Assembly: GCA_030141605.1 (NCBI GenBank)
Contig: JAQGDQ010000279.1
Span: 1-64,000, forward strand
From: Tubiluchus corallicola
Lineage: Eukaryota > Priapulida > Priapulimorpha > Priapulimorphida > Tubiluchidae
Reading direction: 5' to 3'
Length of the DNA stretch: 64,000 nt
Shown: positions 35,075-64,000 of the stretch, piece by piece
How positions within the stretch are numbered: position 1 is the first letter of the stretch
Layout: every line of letters begins with the position of its first letter
Translations under genes and position numbers: made by a program
Notes under the pieces: generated by a model
What the model saw: the letters and a program-made list of their open reading frames with translations, nothing else
What the model was told of the DNA's origin: nothing
The model's database searches: none

Positions 35075-35692
35075 CGGGGTGTCAGGAAAATATAGCACAT
35101 TGTACTTAAAAATTATCACAATTAGATATAAACATATTTTTTAATATTTTTCTGTATTTCTTATGTAATATGTTTTTACAAGTCTAAGTTGTAGTATACA
35201 TGTTAGCAAAACTAACCCGAATAGCAGAAGGCCTGGGTTCGAGTCGAAGTTGAGACTGCAAAACTTTTTCAGACTCTATCTTAGTATTGCTTTCATGCAT
35301 TTATATGATTAAACTATGTCTTGACACAGTGTGAACGGTGATTAACTGTTCATTTACCTCTAGTACCTTAAAGATTAATTTCTAATTGGCTTTCTAATTT
35401 TGTATTGCTTTCCTATGCTTATATAATTTTGATTTCTAACTGCCAGTAATTAAAATCAACAAAGCATTAATTTTGAAGAAAGGAGTCATGACACCATTCC
35501 TATTGAGAAATCTACAGAAATCATAACTCTAACAATTTATGGCCTTCAGAGCTGCAAATAACAGAAGTAGTAGATATTGAGATAAGTGTTCTTTACTCTA
35601 AATTAAATGCTCTTTCTGATGACATTATCACTTTTTATTTGTTCCTTCGGATTCTTCTGTACAGAGGGGCAATCATTTCCTGACATCCCTTG
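35075..35692. mobile_element. 618-bp MITE with TGTCAGGA ends and TA flanks
   Basis: The left end CGGGGTGTCAGGAAAAT is inverted relative to the right end ATTTCCTGACATCCCTTG, and both sides are flanked by TA (35073-35074 and 35693-35694), as for Tc1/mariner-type insertion. No transposase frame. It contains a nested tRNA-like segment near 35205-35275. Confidence 0.6.
35205..35275 (+). repeat. tRNA-like SINE piece nested in MITE
   Basis: AGCAGAAGGCCTGGGTTCGAGTCGAAGTTGAGACTGCAAAACTTTTTCAGAC has a B-box-like GGTTCGAGTC and a TTTTTCA tail like the SINEs near 44 kb. Confidence 0.45.
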
Positions 35693-36506
35693 TATCATTA
35701 AAATTAATAAAGACCATAAATGAGAATGTAGAACATATTTTATTTAGTCGGGTGTCCTACAAATTATTATATATAATATGGTACCTTATTATGCAATATA
35801 AGTCATGGAGTTTACAGTTGTAATACTGAAAAGCTTTAAAATGTTTTTTTGTAATGAAATTTTATACATAATTATTTTAAAATAAACATGATAATTTGTA
35901 ACTCAGTGGTCAACTTTTTATGTTTTTTAAATGATTCTCGCTAATAGATGCTTAAAACCAGCGGCAGCAGCATTAATTATGTCAAAGAATGGTCTTTGAG
36001 GTGCTAATAATTTTTCTGTTCGCAATCTGTTTAAAAAATAAAAATGGTGTGTTTCATAAAAAAAGGTTTATACTTTGCTGACATTTAATTCAATCCTTAT
36101 AGTTCAACTCATTGCAGTGACGCTTAGACATACTGCTAATGACTTGTTATTGTTCCAAATTAATAATTATGCTAATAAAGTAGCTAATAATAATAATACA
36201 TTTTCAAAAACGTATAACTGAGCAGTTGTACTAAAAGCTCAGTTAACCGGCTGAGCCGGCTTGGATTTTTGAACTACGTTTTGTGGTCGCCGCCAATAGA
36301 TGGCAGGAAGGCAGATTGCTAGGTCAATGATCGATTAATTTCGTTTGGCAGCTGCGGAATCTAAACACTTTCGCTTTCACTTGACGCAGTAGCGTTTGTT
36401 TCAGAGATATATGAGAGAAATAGCAAAGCTCATTACTAAACTATGTGATTGTTATAACGAAATTGCACTATTTGTTTTGGCAAATGTCACAGCATAAAAC
36501 GCGGTT

Positions 36507-54280
<17,774 letters not shown>

Positions 54281-54543
54281 ATACTTGCATTATACGACTT
54301 TGATAGTCCCATTCGTGTATTTCAGTGACAGGGCGTTATTTATTATTTATATTTATACAATATGATATCTATATATATATGCATAGACATGTATGTATAT
54401 TTATGTATACGAAGCTACAGTTTCATGTGTAATATTTATGCACGCAGTGGTGTCCTGTCCTATTGTACTTGTTGTTGCATCAACATAAACATAAACGCTA
54501 ATGCAAAAAATATTAATTTTGTGGTAAAAGTAAGTACACATTA

Positions 54544-54985
54544 AAGGGGAAAACAATTTTGAAGTATATCCTAAAAAACTTTCCACACAAAGTTATATTC
54601 CTTAGCATCATGTTTAGCTATTAGGAAAACTTAGTGTAAATAGAAAAGAAAATTCTTAGTAATTTAAAATGCCCCGTGCCAACTGGTAAAATGTCACTGA
54701 CTCACCTTCCAAGTGTACACTACCAACTTATTTGAGAAGATACAGTAATTTATACTTTTGCTTAGCGAAATGTGTGCAACAAATGCTCTGACAAACTTTA
54801 TGCAATGTCATCTAAACTGTTTCTCACGATCAAAATGGCTGAGCCTAACGATCATTGCCGAAGTTTAAAATTTTAAGTTTTATGCAGTGGTGTTGCTGAT
54901 ACAAACTCTGTGTCCAATAAGGCAGTACGTAAGTGATACAAAATTTCAAGACGAATTTCCTTGGCTATTTGTAAGTAAAGAGTTT
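54544..54985 (+). repeat. R1 dispersed repeat, forward copy downstream of RIT
   Basis: Starts AAAGGGGAAAACAATTTTGAAG and carries all forward-arm landmarks (CTTAGCATCATGTTTAGC, GTAAAATGTCACTGACTCACC, ATGGCTGAGCCTAACGATCATTGCC, CAATAAGGCAGTACGTAAG). It begins about 260 bp after the RIT stop codon. Confidence 0.8.
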
Positions 54986-55150
54986 TTTGTGTTTTAAGTG
55001 ATGCAAGTGGTGCAGAAATCCACCTCGTTATCAAACCTAATGTCTAAGATGAGCTCAGAAGTGGTGTTCAGATGTTTATACGCCCTCTTTCAACAAGGTT
55101 AGCAGTCAGAAATCAGTGTGGTGAACGAAACTGACTCGAAATGAAATTTG

Positions 55151-55220
55151 AGCCTGGTGGTCATCAATCTATTCACTGGCCATGCTCAGTGTTGTTCAAC
55201 TTCGATCTCTAAGCACATGC
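55151..55220 (-). repeat. 5S-rRNA-like SINE, copy C
   Basis: GCCTGGTGGTCATCAATCTATTCACTGGCCATGCTCAGTGTTGTTCAACTTCGATCTCTAAG follows the reverse complement of 5S rRNA (CCAGGCGGTC.CCCATCC.AGTACT..CC.GG...C..GCTTAGCTTC.GAGATC) in order and spacing, with many substitutions. Confidence 0.6.
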
Positions 55221-56283
55221 TGAGCCGCTTATCTATTCCTCTTGTAAGGACAATTTCGAGCATATGTTGACGTGTCCCAACTGAATACCGATGTAACTTT
55301 GTGCGCTGGTCATTAATACGTATCTTGTACGCACCGTCAGCCAATTATCTTGTCGCTAATTATTATTTATTGTGAGTTTTTGTGGGAAGTCACGTTCTGC
55401 ATGTCCTTCAAACTACACAAGTCATTTCCTGCCTGTGTTTACCATTCATTGATCGAAGTTGCTGCAGGGCTTCAAAAGCTGTCATATCTTGCTGTTTTCT
55501 TTTGTTGGTCTGTTTGTTTGCCTGTTGCCCGGGCAGTGAGACACTATTAGCAAAACCTAATCTCAGTTTCAGATGAAAGGCTACAATAAATGAACGATTT
55601 CTGGAGCATTCAGTTAGCAGCGAGCGTAATAGCGCTTTGTTTTGCTATAAGTCATTAAAGTTTCATTCATTGTGTTGTTGTTTCACAGAATTTTCCAAAA
55701 TTCACGATTTCAGGGCAACTCGATTTTTTGTAACTGAAATGCCATTCATCAGGATTACAGTGCATATTACCTTTGAAACTACTTTGTGTGGACATTTCTC
55801 AATTCAGTCAAATATTTGTCAGGGTTGATAATTGGCCTTTCAGTGCAAAAAGTGCTGCTCCCACCTTTGTGAATATTTCTGTGCAATAGTATAATGAATG
55901 AAGAACTTTTTGTGAATGATTGCTGCATGAACCTTCTCTGTAAAGTGAGTTCAAACTGCTCTTGCTTAATTGGTTTGTACAGCTTTGATTTGATTACATT
56001 TGTTAGTCAGTCCTTTGTGCACAGTGCATAATTTAGTTGAGCCAAACTCAGGAATATTGAAGAATTCCGAGCAAATATCAATTTAGTATTCCCAACACTA
56101 GCTTGTCCTTTATTCATGTTCTTGAAGCAGTTCTCTGACCTTGAATTAGGTTATCCTGGCTGAAGCCAGCTTGTCCCTGGAGTGACATTGTGTGCGAGCC
56201 GTTTAACGATTGACAATAATAAATGACACGGCTTCTAAGTAAATCTTGTTATTTGTGACTGTCCGTAGTTGGTGGTACAATAG

Positions 56284-56335
56284 TTAAGCGGCACTAGTCT
56301 CATTTTTAAATGAATGGATGACCATCAGAGAACAT
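56284..56335 (+). repeat. 5S-rRNA-like SINE, copy F
   Basis: GTTAAGCGGCACTAGTC...AAATGAATGGATGACCATCAGAGAAC resembles the plus-strand 5S segment from AGCTAAGC to TTGGATGGGAGACC. Downstream, CATCTACTGG...CCAGTTCTGCCACAAACAT matches the non-5S body of copy A. Confidence 0.5.
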
Positions 56336-57659
56336 TGCTTCTATGTCGTTTCATTTACCATAATGTCTTGTTTCATTGTAAGAGAGTACAGACTCATCTA
56401 CTGGTTTATTCTTGAAAATTAGATAGATCCCAGTTCTGCCACAAACATTGGCTTTCCATTGAGTGCTGTCTTACAGCTTGCTATGCGCTGACCTATGTTT
56501 AAAACATTGGAGAATTGATCTATTATATTAAACATCCTTCAGGTTGGCGTTTCTTTGTGCATGTTTTCTAATTGCCTGTGTTGCCTATAATTGATCTTGT
56601 TTATCAATTAATTTTTTCGGGGGAAAAGCTTAATAGTGAAACAAAAATGTGGAATATAAATTTAGTTGTACTTGCTAAGTACGTGGTTTATAATATAATA
56701 ATATTATGCTGTTAATGCATGTGATGTTGCAAATTGATTTTGGTAATGTCATTTACTCAAGTTACACACAGATAATTGTTACTTGACACAATTGCTCTTT
56801 GAACAAGAGAAATTACTGCCCATCCTAATTTTATTTAGGAATGCACAGACAAAGCGATCTTAAAAGTAAAATGGTCTTTCGACACAGGGACTAATATTTC
56901 TGTTACTGCCATTGTGAAGTTATTTGAAAGATTTGTCGTTTTTCTTGTAAAATTCTGTAATTTTTAATGTACGTTTTGATAATTCTGCATAATTATACCA
57001 TTTTATTTTAAAATATTATGCATTACTTGATGTGCAATTGCGCCTCAATATGTTTGTGCTGAAAATTTTGGAAAGAAATTGTTTAGCCTGTTGGTGTTTG
57101 CGCGAACTATGGTTTATTCATAGTTTGAAATGCATTGATCTTCCAGCCAAATTCCCAATTGAGGAGGTTTGTTAACATATTCAGTTGTTGCAATTGACTG
57201 TTACTGTTGTTAAGATGTTAATGGTTGAATGGTTCCTAGTCATTATCAAGTGAATTGTATGTTCCTGTTAACTTTTTGCATATCAATTTTTGTGTAAAAT
57301 GTAAAATAATTATAACTGATTAAATTAGTAAAATGGCCGGTTTGAAACTGTGTCTTAATTAATGTTTAATTGTATTTAGTAATGCCAAAATCACTTGATG
57401 GATTGACGACATTGTTAATTTGTAGTGACTTTTGGAACCGAAGGAATTACTAAGAGTTGTGTGATTTACACTTGTATGCAGCATCACCCAGTGGATACAA
57501 ATTAATTCATAATGATCAAATTCAAATTAAGCAGACTGTATTTAGTTTTTCTATAGATGTATGTATTTAAAATACTATTCGATAAAACCCCATTGTAATC
57601 AAATGCTGCAGGGATTTGGACTTTCATGTGTACAGCTATATCTTAAAACTTGCATAACC

Positions 57660-58040
57660 GAGTACAACCGTAAGCAGATTCAAGTTGGAGCTTAACCGCT
57701 GTAAGCAAATTCGAATTGAATTTGTGACTTTCGAACTCTGATCAAACCGAATTTCAAGATTTTCAAAACAAATTCGAATTCATTTTTGAATCACTAACAA
57801 AAAACAGTCTTACAAAGGTCATGCATATTACTACGTTTTGTTATACATTAAAAACACAAATAATTTGTTTAAAAATTTTGCATAGAAATTGTAGCTGAAT
57901 TGTGCAGATAGCATGATGTTTCAAACGCTTTGGTGATAAAGAACGTATGTAGTTAAGTATTGAATTAATCGAACCAAACTGAAACTAAAAAAAGCTTGTT
58001 CGAATTTGTTTTGAACTCGAATGTTCGATGCTCTAGTAAC
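57660..58040. mobile_element. R2 hAT-like MITE, copy 3 (ends eroded)
   Basis: Shares GAATTTGTGACTTTCGAACTC, AAAAAACAGTCTTACAAA, AATAATTTGTTTAAAAATT and TTTCAAACGCTTTGGTGATAAAGAACG with copies 1 and 2. The right end GTTCGATGCTCTAG has lost part of the CACCCC end. Confidence 0.65.
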
Positions 58041-58929
58041 AACACATGAAAATCAATATGTAATTTTGAACAACATTGTTAGCTAGCTAGCCAAAGTTGA
58101 ATCATTGTTTGGTATTATTATTCAAATGTGCAATTATTAATTCAGCTGATGTGTTGTCGAATCAGAAAGATTGTAGTCTGAATATTGTTTGTGCGCACAT
58201 TCATGCTAAAGTTAACTCTGCCATCTAGCACATTTTTGGCATGGTGTCAAAGTCATGCTTTCTGGCTCTTTGCCAAGACGAGTTAGATCACAGTTGTAAT
58301 GATTCTTTAAAAGCTGTTTACTCCGTTTAACTTTTTACAAAGCATTGTTTACAAGCCAAAAGCCAGTTTGCAATGAAAGAAACAATTCTGTACATATTTG
58401 ACTTTCAAATGGTTGTGAACGAAGCTTAACTACACCAAAGCTTTTGTGCCATTGACTTCCTCTTGATGCTGAAATATTGTAAAATTTATTGAACCTTGCT
58501 GAGTTGATATAATTGACTGTTTTGTACATAGCGACCTGATTGTTGTAAGATTATTATTTATAACCGGGTCTTGCAATGCTGTAATAATTGCATAAAAATA
58601 AACACCAATTTAGTCATTTTTCTTCTGTGTTGTACTGTCTTTTTTATAAATGTATCGCTGACTCAAGTTTAAAAAACTATTACTTAAGTACTTAGCTAGA
58701 AAGTTGTTAACTTTTCCATAATATTAATGAAATAGCATAACAATATTGTGATTTTTTTTGGATGATTAATGTTGTGTGATACCAACAAGAAGCATATTTG
58801 TTATGTTAATGACTGCAGTAGGACAGGAACGTAGCTCTAAATCTAAAATGAGCCAGTGAATTAGCAGTGGTGTCTTGGTTTACATACTCAATAAGAGAAA
58901 CAGCTAGAGGCAGTGTGACAGATGAAATT

Positions 58930-58985
58930 CCACAGAATGGTCGCTCATCTGTTTACTAATCAGGCCCAGCATTATTTTACTTTAG
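58930..58985 (-). repeat. 5S-rRNA-like SINE, copy D
   Basis: CAGAATGGTCGCTCATCTGTTTACTAATCAGGCCCAGCATTATTTTAC follows the reverse complement of 5S rRNA, including ACTAA.CAGGCCC. Confidence 0.5.
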
Positions 58986-59080
58986 TTGCTCACTGGTGTG
59001 ACAAGTTATTATCCTTGCTTTACACCAGCATTTCTGGCTGCACAAAGAAACTACGAATGGTATTTGTTTAGTTACAATAG

Positions 59081-59086
59081 TTTATT
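59081..59086 (-). terminator. Candidate INTS3 polyadenylation signal
   Basis: TTTATT on the plus strand is AATAAA on the minus strand, about 385 bp after the INTS3 stop codon. Position is plausible; no transcript evidence. Confidence 0.45.
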
Positions 59087-59469
59087 ACACAAAAGAGTTT
59101 TTACATAATTGACTTATTGCTGTGTGTTAGCTGCAGCTTATGGTCTATGCTACAAATTCGACAGTTTTGCTTATGCTCATTGCAACTTACAGTGCTGAAA
59201 TACACAGGCAACAAGAATTAAAAATATGCAGGATTATGCAGATTAGCTCTGCATACAGTGAATAGGTCAAGCCGTCAGGCTAGAATTTCTTGAATGACGT
59301 ATCAACAAAAAGGGTGGAAAAATACAAAAGCTGTTACAGACTCCGCTTGTAAAGTGTGGCCAGTTTGAATATAAAACTACTACAATTCTCACAATTATCA
59401 TAATCAAATGATCGGGTAGAAAATTTACAGCTTCTTACAGTTTATATACAAATCTGTACAAATATGTGG

Positions 59470-62400
59470 TCAATCGCTATCTGAGCCCAACAATGATGCT
59501 TTTTTTCGTTTCTTCGCCTTTGGCTTTACTAAAACCTCATCGTCCTGCAATAAAATAAAACATTATAAACAAATCTTAGTTGAAAACAGAAAAATGAGTA
59601 AAAACTAGCAGAGACCTGCATTTGAACTATGGATTACAAATGCCTAACCAGTAGAATGTACAGTCTTGCATTCAAGGAGCTGGACTTGTTTAACAAAAGT
59701 TTCTCGCTCAAATCCAGGTCAGTACCAACTTTTAAACCCTTCGTGCCTTAATGTCGTTTGATTTCACTTTGAAAGTGTGGATTTGCTCCACATCTTTTTA
59801 AAGGTGTTTTAGTAAATCACAAGACCATCCACTTAGTGTAAGCAAGAAGGATATGCTTTTACTTTTATCTTTTTTCCAAAAATAAAACATACCTCGCTGC
59901 TACTTGAATCGCTGTCTGCTCGATTACGATTAGACAGTTTTCCACTAGTGCTGGACGAGCCGGATGTGCCTTTTCCACGGGTACCTCTCAATGACCGGGT
60001 GTTTGTCGTCTTTATGTCGTCGATGTATTCAGTCAGCGCCAACAAGTCGCTAAACCTGGAGGAAAATTTTAACTGGTTTAGCGAGTTTACAAATTAAAAT
60101 TAAGCTGTTGATTTGAAACCCATGCATAAACTTGGCTTTTGTTATTTTACAGATCTTTTACAAAACAGGTGAATAGATACCATTAGATATGCGATCAACA
60201 ATATATTTTATACAAGCAGTAGTATTAATTAGTATAATTATTTTTTGCTGCATATACTTACACAACGCCTTAGCGCAAATTTACCAGTGATTTTTTGGGT
60301 GGCTCACTTGCGAATGACTCTATAAAGCCGTTTATTTCACCATGATGCTGTTCTCATTGTTCGTGCAGTACAAAACTGTCACTTTTTCAAACAATGGGTA
60401 CCAGGTTTTCACAAAAATTCCATAAGCATGTGACAAGCAAATAAATCAGTGCTTCACATTCCGGATTAATTTATTCAAACTCAATCATAATTTAATTCAG
60501 AACCGCTTAAACCAAATATTCAAGTTTAATGCAGGCAAATGGTTCCGGTCCATCCAACATTCTTTCAACTAAGATCGTCTGTTTATTTGCAAGCAGTTTG
60601 GCACTCTTCATGCGTGCTTAATCTTCTAAGATTCAAAAGTCGCAACCAGTTTAGTGTAGATGGTTGTGGCAAAACTGGAGACTTCTTCAAGGATGATCCT
60701 CTAAGATGAGATACTGAACTGGACGAGGCGTCTTTGCTACCTTTAGAACGTGTGTACAAGTACAATCCACAACAATGGAAATAGCCCAGCAGTAGTGTGG
60801 CAAATGAAAACTGCTCAGAACCATTCCTGGTGGTCACCCATCTGTTCACTGACAGGTTTCGGCATTGTTTAACTTCAGTCCCTAACTGCACAACGTGACC
60901 TCCAAAGCGGAATCGAGTGCAAAAATTTTATTCATCGTGTTTTAACATGTTCCATTAAGCTAATCTGTAAAACTGCAGAAATAAAATTAGCACTTACTTG
61001 GATTTTTGTCCTTCGGTGCACGTCAGCTGCACCTGTTGAAGTGCGTGCTGCACCAACTCATGAGTAAAAACTGAAATAATGACAGTCAAGATTAAAATCA
61101 CTGTCAAGCAGGCTTCCTGTTAATTTGCAGGAAAATTACGTCCGTTATTAAATTTTAGCAGAACCCGCATCGACGTTGGAAACATTATTAAATGATTTGT
61201 GCAGATTTAACAAACCAGAATGAAAGAAGCCATCAGAATGCCAGAAAATCCTGAAGAAATCAAATATTTGAGAACGAACACTTACAAGTTGTTGACTTCA
61301 ATGTCCGACGTAATTGTTCTAAATGGTAAAGAATTTGCACAACGGCGGGACCGGATGGCTTTCCTGTTTGCCTGTGAAAAATTAATTTAAGCCCTTTAAA
61401 GGATGACACCTAAAGGAAAAACACCTACTTATTCTACTAAATGGTCGGTTTCATTTTTTTAATAAAGTAGTTTTAGATAACAGTAGAAAAATACTCAAAT
61501 GTGATTAGTATATCATCTGGATTAGGACTACTGTTGAAAACAAAGGCTTTTGATTTTTATTTTAAAAATTTGTTTGATCAAAAGGTGGTTTTCAGACCAA
61601 AATAAATGCAGATAACATAGTACTGGGCAAGTTTCTATGTTAACTCAACCTAATACGGGTTGTTTTCAAATTATATAGACTTCAGAAAAAAGCCTATTAA
61701 AACTAGAATAGATAGCTCATTTAATGGATACTTACAGAATGCCAAGCAGAACTATCTACAGATTTATTCATTCATATAAAAAGTTGTATGTTCACTAATG
61801 AACCTGTTTGCTGGGTAAGCAATAAGAATAAAAACTATGCCTCGAGATACGCCATACTGGTATGTTTCTCGACAACCAAATTGCATTTTTGTGTGTGTGT
61901 GTGTGCGTTCGTGCATGTGTGAATGGATGTGCAGGTATGCAGGCTTGCGTGCAGATATTATATGTGTGCATTATGAATACGTATTATCCCCATTGTCTAT
62001 TGCAGTTTTTCTCCCTTTGCATTTGTGTTGTCTTTAGTATTTTTGTAATTTTTGTGTCAATGGAGAATTGAGTTTACCTGGCAGTTCCCTGTTAGGAGGA
62101 AAGTTAGGAGTCACTGGAGAGGTGAGTTTACTTGGCTGTGCTCTGTTGGAGATAAGGCAGGAGAGTAGCAGGCAAAACCTAAAACTGCCGAATTGAATTT
62201 CTCCCTCACTAAACTCTTTTGTGCTTTTTTGTTTTTATTGTTTATATTGACTCGTGTTGGCTTGTGCAATTACTTTTATTCGAATGTTTAGAATACATGC
62301 TTCAAAAAGGCACACTTTTCTTTATTAACCAGTTCTAAATATAAATAATTCGACAAAGTGGCAAAGAAGTGTACTCACTTGTCTCGCAACCGGTTCTTGC

Positions 62401-63320
62401 GCGGGGTAGACGTGTACGTCGTCAGTTGTATGGTCACAAGTTCTGCCAGTTTGTCCTCGTATTCCTGCGACCAGAACCGCAAAATCGACAAAGCAAACTG
62501 ATCACAGTTCTTACCATCTCTCTGCAGGACGTACTTTAAACTTTCTTGCGTCGGACTGAAATAAAAACAATGACTAATGATGTAATATTTGGATAATACT
62601 TTGAGTACTATGGTCAGATTTTAAGTTAGGGAAAGAAGGCGACACTTAAAACCAAAGGGCTTAATTTACATAATGCAAAATTAAACCTCTCTAGAAGGAA
62701 TACATAATCAACTTTAGGGTAAGGTCGGTGAAATACCCCTTGAAACAGCATTTTTTACTTGGAAAGATCAGCCAATTTTGGTCTGACACCAACTATTTTG
62801 AATAGGTTTATTGATTGAATTAAAGGACTAGTCAAAGTAATTTCTAATGATAATGCAATTCAATTCAACTCACTTTATTTCAGCATAAAATTGCCGCTAC
62901 TAAAAACAAATTAAATACATACACACAAAGCACTAAGTGCTATTAATTACATACAACAACAAAAAATATATTACCATGTTGATAGTGTGGGTTTTCTAAT
63001 GAAATACAAAAAAGAACAAAACTAATCATTTTTTTATTATTATTGACACTGATTTGGTGGAAAATTATGAATTAATAATAACATTAAAATCAAAACAAAA
63101 TGAGCAGTTTCTAAGGATGGATTATGCATGGATTATTATTTCACAACAAGCACGTACGCGCTCTGCTTGACTATCAACAGTAAACTTGTCAATGCCTCGG
63201 CATGCTGAGGATACTCCAGCTTTGGCAGAATGGGCAGCATATAATCCACAGGGATGTTATGAGCACTGATCAATGTCCACAAGCAATACTGTTCAAACGT
63301 CTCCCACTCCAGACTTGCAT
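59470..63320 (-). CDS. INTS3: Integrator complex subunit 3, C-terminal six coding exons
   Basis: Minus-strand coding exons 63158-63320, 62379-62555, 61286-61371, 60998-61070, 59893-60055 and 59470-59544 join in phase to about 244 residues and end in TGA. Matches to the C-terminal region of INTS3 include WETFEQY.LW, the HAEALTSLLL helix, DQFALSIL.FW, the HALQQVQ.TC helix, KSKFSDLLAL, then a serine/acid-rich tail and a basic KKRKKAS segment ending GSDSD, very like the human end. INTS3 belongs to the Integrator complex (snRNA and enhancer RNA 3'-end cleavage, promoter-proximal termination) and also scaffolds the SOSS ssDNA-binding complex through its N-terminal part. Earlier exons lie beyond the right edge. 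The tail is low-complexity and its exact length is unlikely to be conserved. Confidence 0.9.
60640..60905 (-). repeat. 5S-rRNA-like SINE, copy A, in INTS3 intron
   Basis: The 5S-like head (60827-60890) reads CCTGGTGGTCACCCATCTGTTCACTGACAGG then GTTTAACTTCAGTC, the reverse complement of a 5S 3' half. The body (minus strand CATCTTAGAGG..CTCCAGTTTTGCCACAACCATCT) is shared with copy F. Internal 5S promoter elements would lie in the head, but this copy is degenerate. Confidence 0.65.
62341..62378. other. Intron sequence next to INTS3 exon donor
   Basis: AT-rich intron ending at a GTGAGT donor on the minus strand (AC at 62377-62378). Nothing else was seen. Confidence 0.4.
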
Positions 63321-63941
63321 CTAGAAAGAAATGTTCAAATTGTTGCTAAAATTCAATTAAAAATACAATTGATTATCTTCTTTTTATACACCTCAGTATG
63401 TTACTTGGAAAGCTTTATTGATTAACATACCCAAATTGTTCTCACCTGGTCAATTCAGGTGTATTAATTAATTTATACTTTCACTGTTTAATCTTTCATA
63501 CTGGTATGTCTAGATTCCTTGCTTTTTCATTCTATCTAATGGTTTTTATTTAAACTTATTGGCTAAACCACTAATATTTTAGCTACTATGGTATCAACAC
63601 TCTTTTCAAATTAGCTGGCAACTAAGGACATCATTAATTAAGCTATTATATTTGATTTTTTACCTGCACACTTGTATATACTAATTTTAATTCCCTTCAT
63701 TTATATGTTCAGCAGGTTCAGGTGATGAGGCCTGAAGGGGGGATCTATTCTGACACTAGGAAAGGACATTTAACTTTTTTATGCATTCAAGAAAAGAAAA
63801 GTATTACATTTGCATACACTACAGCACAAGTGACATGTCTACTACCAAGAGCATATTGAATCTCAATAGATGATAAGGTCTAAAACTCTGTTATAAGTGT
63901 AAGGCTCACAAAACCTCAATGACTGAGAAACCACAGATTTC
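63321..63941 (-). other. INTS3 intron running to the right edge
   Basis: No further exon was recognised. The first visible exon starts with two bases of a split codon, so an upstream exon ending in one codon base must lie beyond this stretch. Confidence 0.5.
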
Positions 63942-64000
63942 TGCAGCCACCCATCCAACTACTAACCATGGCAGATGCTGTTAAGTGCAACCTGGTTCAG
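63942..64000 (-). repeat. 5S-rRNA-like SINE, copy B (cut by window edge)
   Basis: CAGCCACCCATCCAACTACTAACCATGGCAGATGCTGTTAAG is the best-preserved match to the reverse complement of 5S rRNA (CCCATCCAAGTACTAACCAGG...CTGCTTAG). Confidence 0.65.

Larger units (their letters stand above)
33352..36506. other. Intergenic region between CALML4 and RIT
   Basis: Holds the MITE at 35075-35692 and AT-rich unique sequence. The 36240-36506 segment is less AT-rich and should carry the RIT 5' UTR and promoter. No clear TATA or initiator could be defended. Confidence 0.4.
54281..59080. other. RIT 3' UTR and intergenic sequence toward INTS3
   Basis: About 4.8 kb without coding exons between two convergent genes. 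It holds an R1 copy (54544-54985), 5S-like SINE copies (55151-55220, 56284-56335, 58930-58985) and R2 copy 3 (about 57660-58040). An AATAAA at 58597-58602 followed by T/G-rich sequence is one possible far RIT transcript end. Confidence 0.45.

Noticed and set aside
61837-62071. Two overlapping cysteine/valine-rich frames
   Set aside because: They are generated by a GTGTGTGTGTG run and lie in an INTS3 intron.

Overview
This is a gene-sparse, intron-rich, AT-rich animal nuclear sequence. Canonical GT..AG introns of roughly 0.4 to 12.7 kb separate short exons of metazoan gene families: a Rab GTPase, SLC25A42, CALML4, RIT and INTS3. The rest is mostly decayed transposable elements. No bacterial-style operons, CRISPR array or intact RNA gene was seen. 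The mix (Ty3/gypsy, hAT, Merlin-like and Tc1/mariner-like DNA transposons, non-LTR fragments, tRNA-like and 5S-like SINEs) fits an invertebrate or basal chordate animal. I cannot assign a phylum from the sequence alone.

Layout. 1-3.6 kb holds the 3' part of an LTR retrotransposon with an open pol frame (RT, RNase H, integrase). It is followed by a deletion derivative of an hAT transposon with a perfect 8-bp target-site duplication (3632-4643). 7.0-10.7 kb carries the last four coding exons (+) of a Rab22/31-like GTPase; its P-loop exon lies outside the window. 10.7-17.4 kb is intergenic, with an hAT-like MITE, a non-LTR reverse-transcriptase tail and SINE pieces. 17.4-25.4 kb is a complete SLC25A42-like mitochondrial carrier (-, six coding exons, 346 aa). 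27.8-33.1 kb is a CALML4-like protein (+); a broken Merlin/ISXO2-type transposase sits antisense in its probable first intron. 36.5-54.3 kb is a complete RIT-type small GTPase (+, four exons, 236 aa) with a 12.7-kb first intron full of repeats. 59.5 kb to the right edge holds the last six coding exons (-) of Integrator subunit 3.

The five genes have unrelated cellular roles: endosomal traffic, mitochondrial CoA transport, a calmodulin-like myosin light chain, Ras-like signalling, and snRNA 3'-end processing or DNA repair. No shared pathway is implied. Rab and SLC25A42 are convergent, and so are RIT and INTS3. The most unusual material is in the repeats: a family with one ~850-bp long inverted-repeat (fold-back) copy, a 5S-rRNA-like SINE family in at least six copies, a 30-bp minisatellite that keeps a 244-codon antisense frame open, and a 42-bp tandem duplication that copied a RIT splice acceptor. 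Exon boundaries were placed by hand from splice consensus, phase and family alignment; every internal junction given keeps the reading frame.
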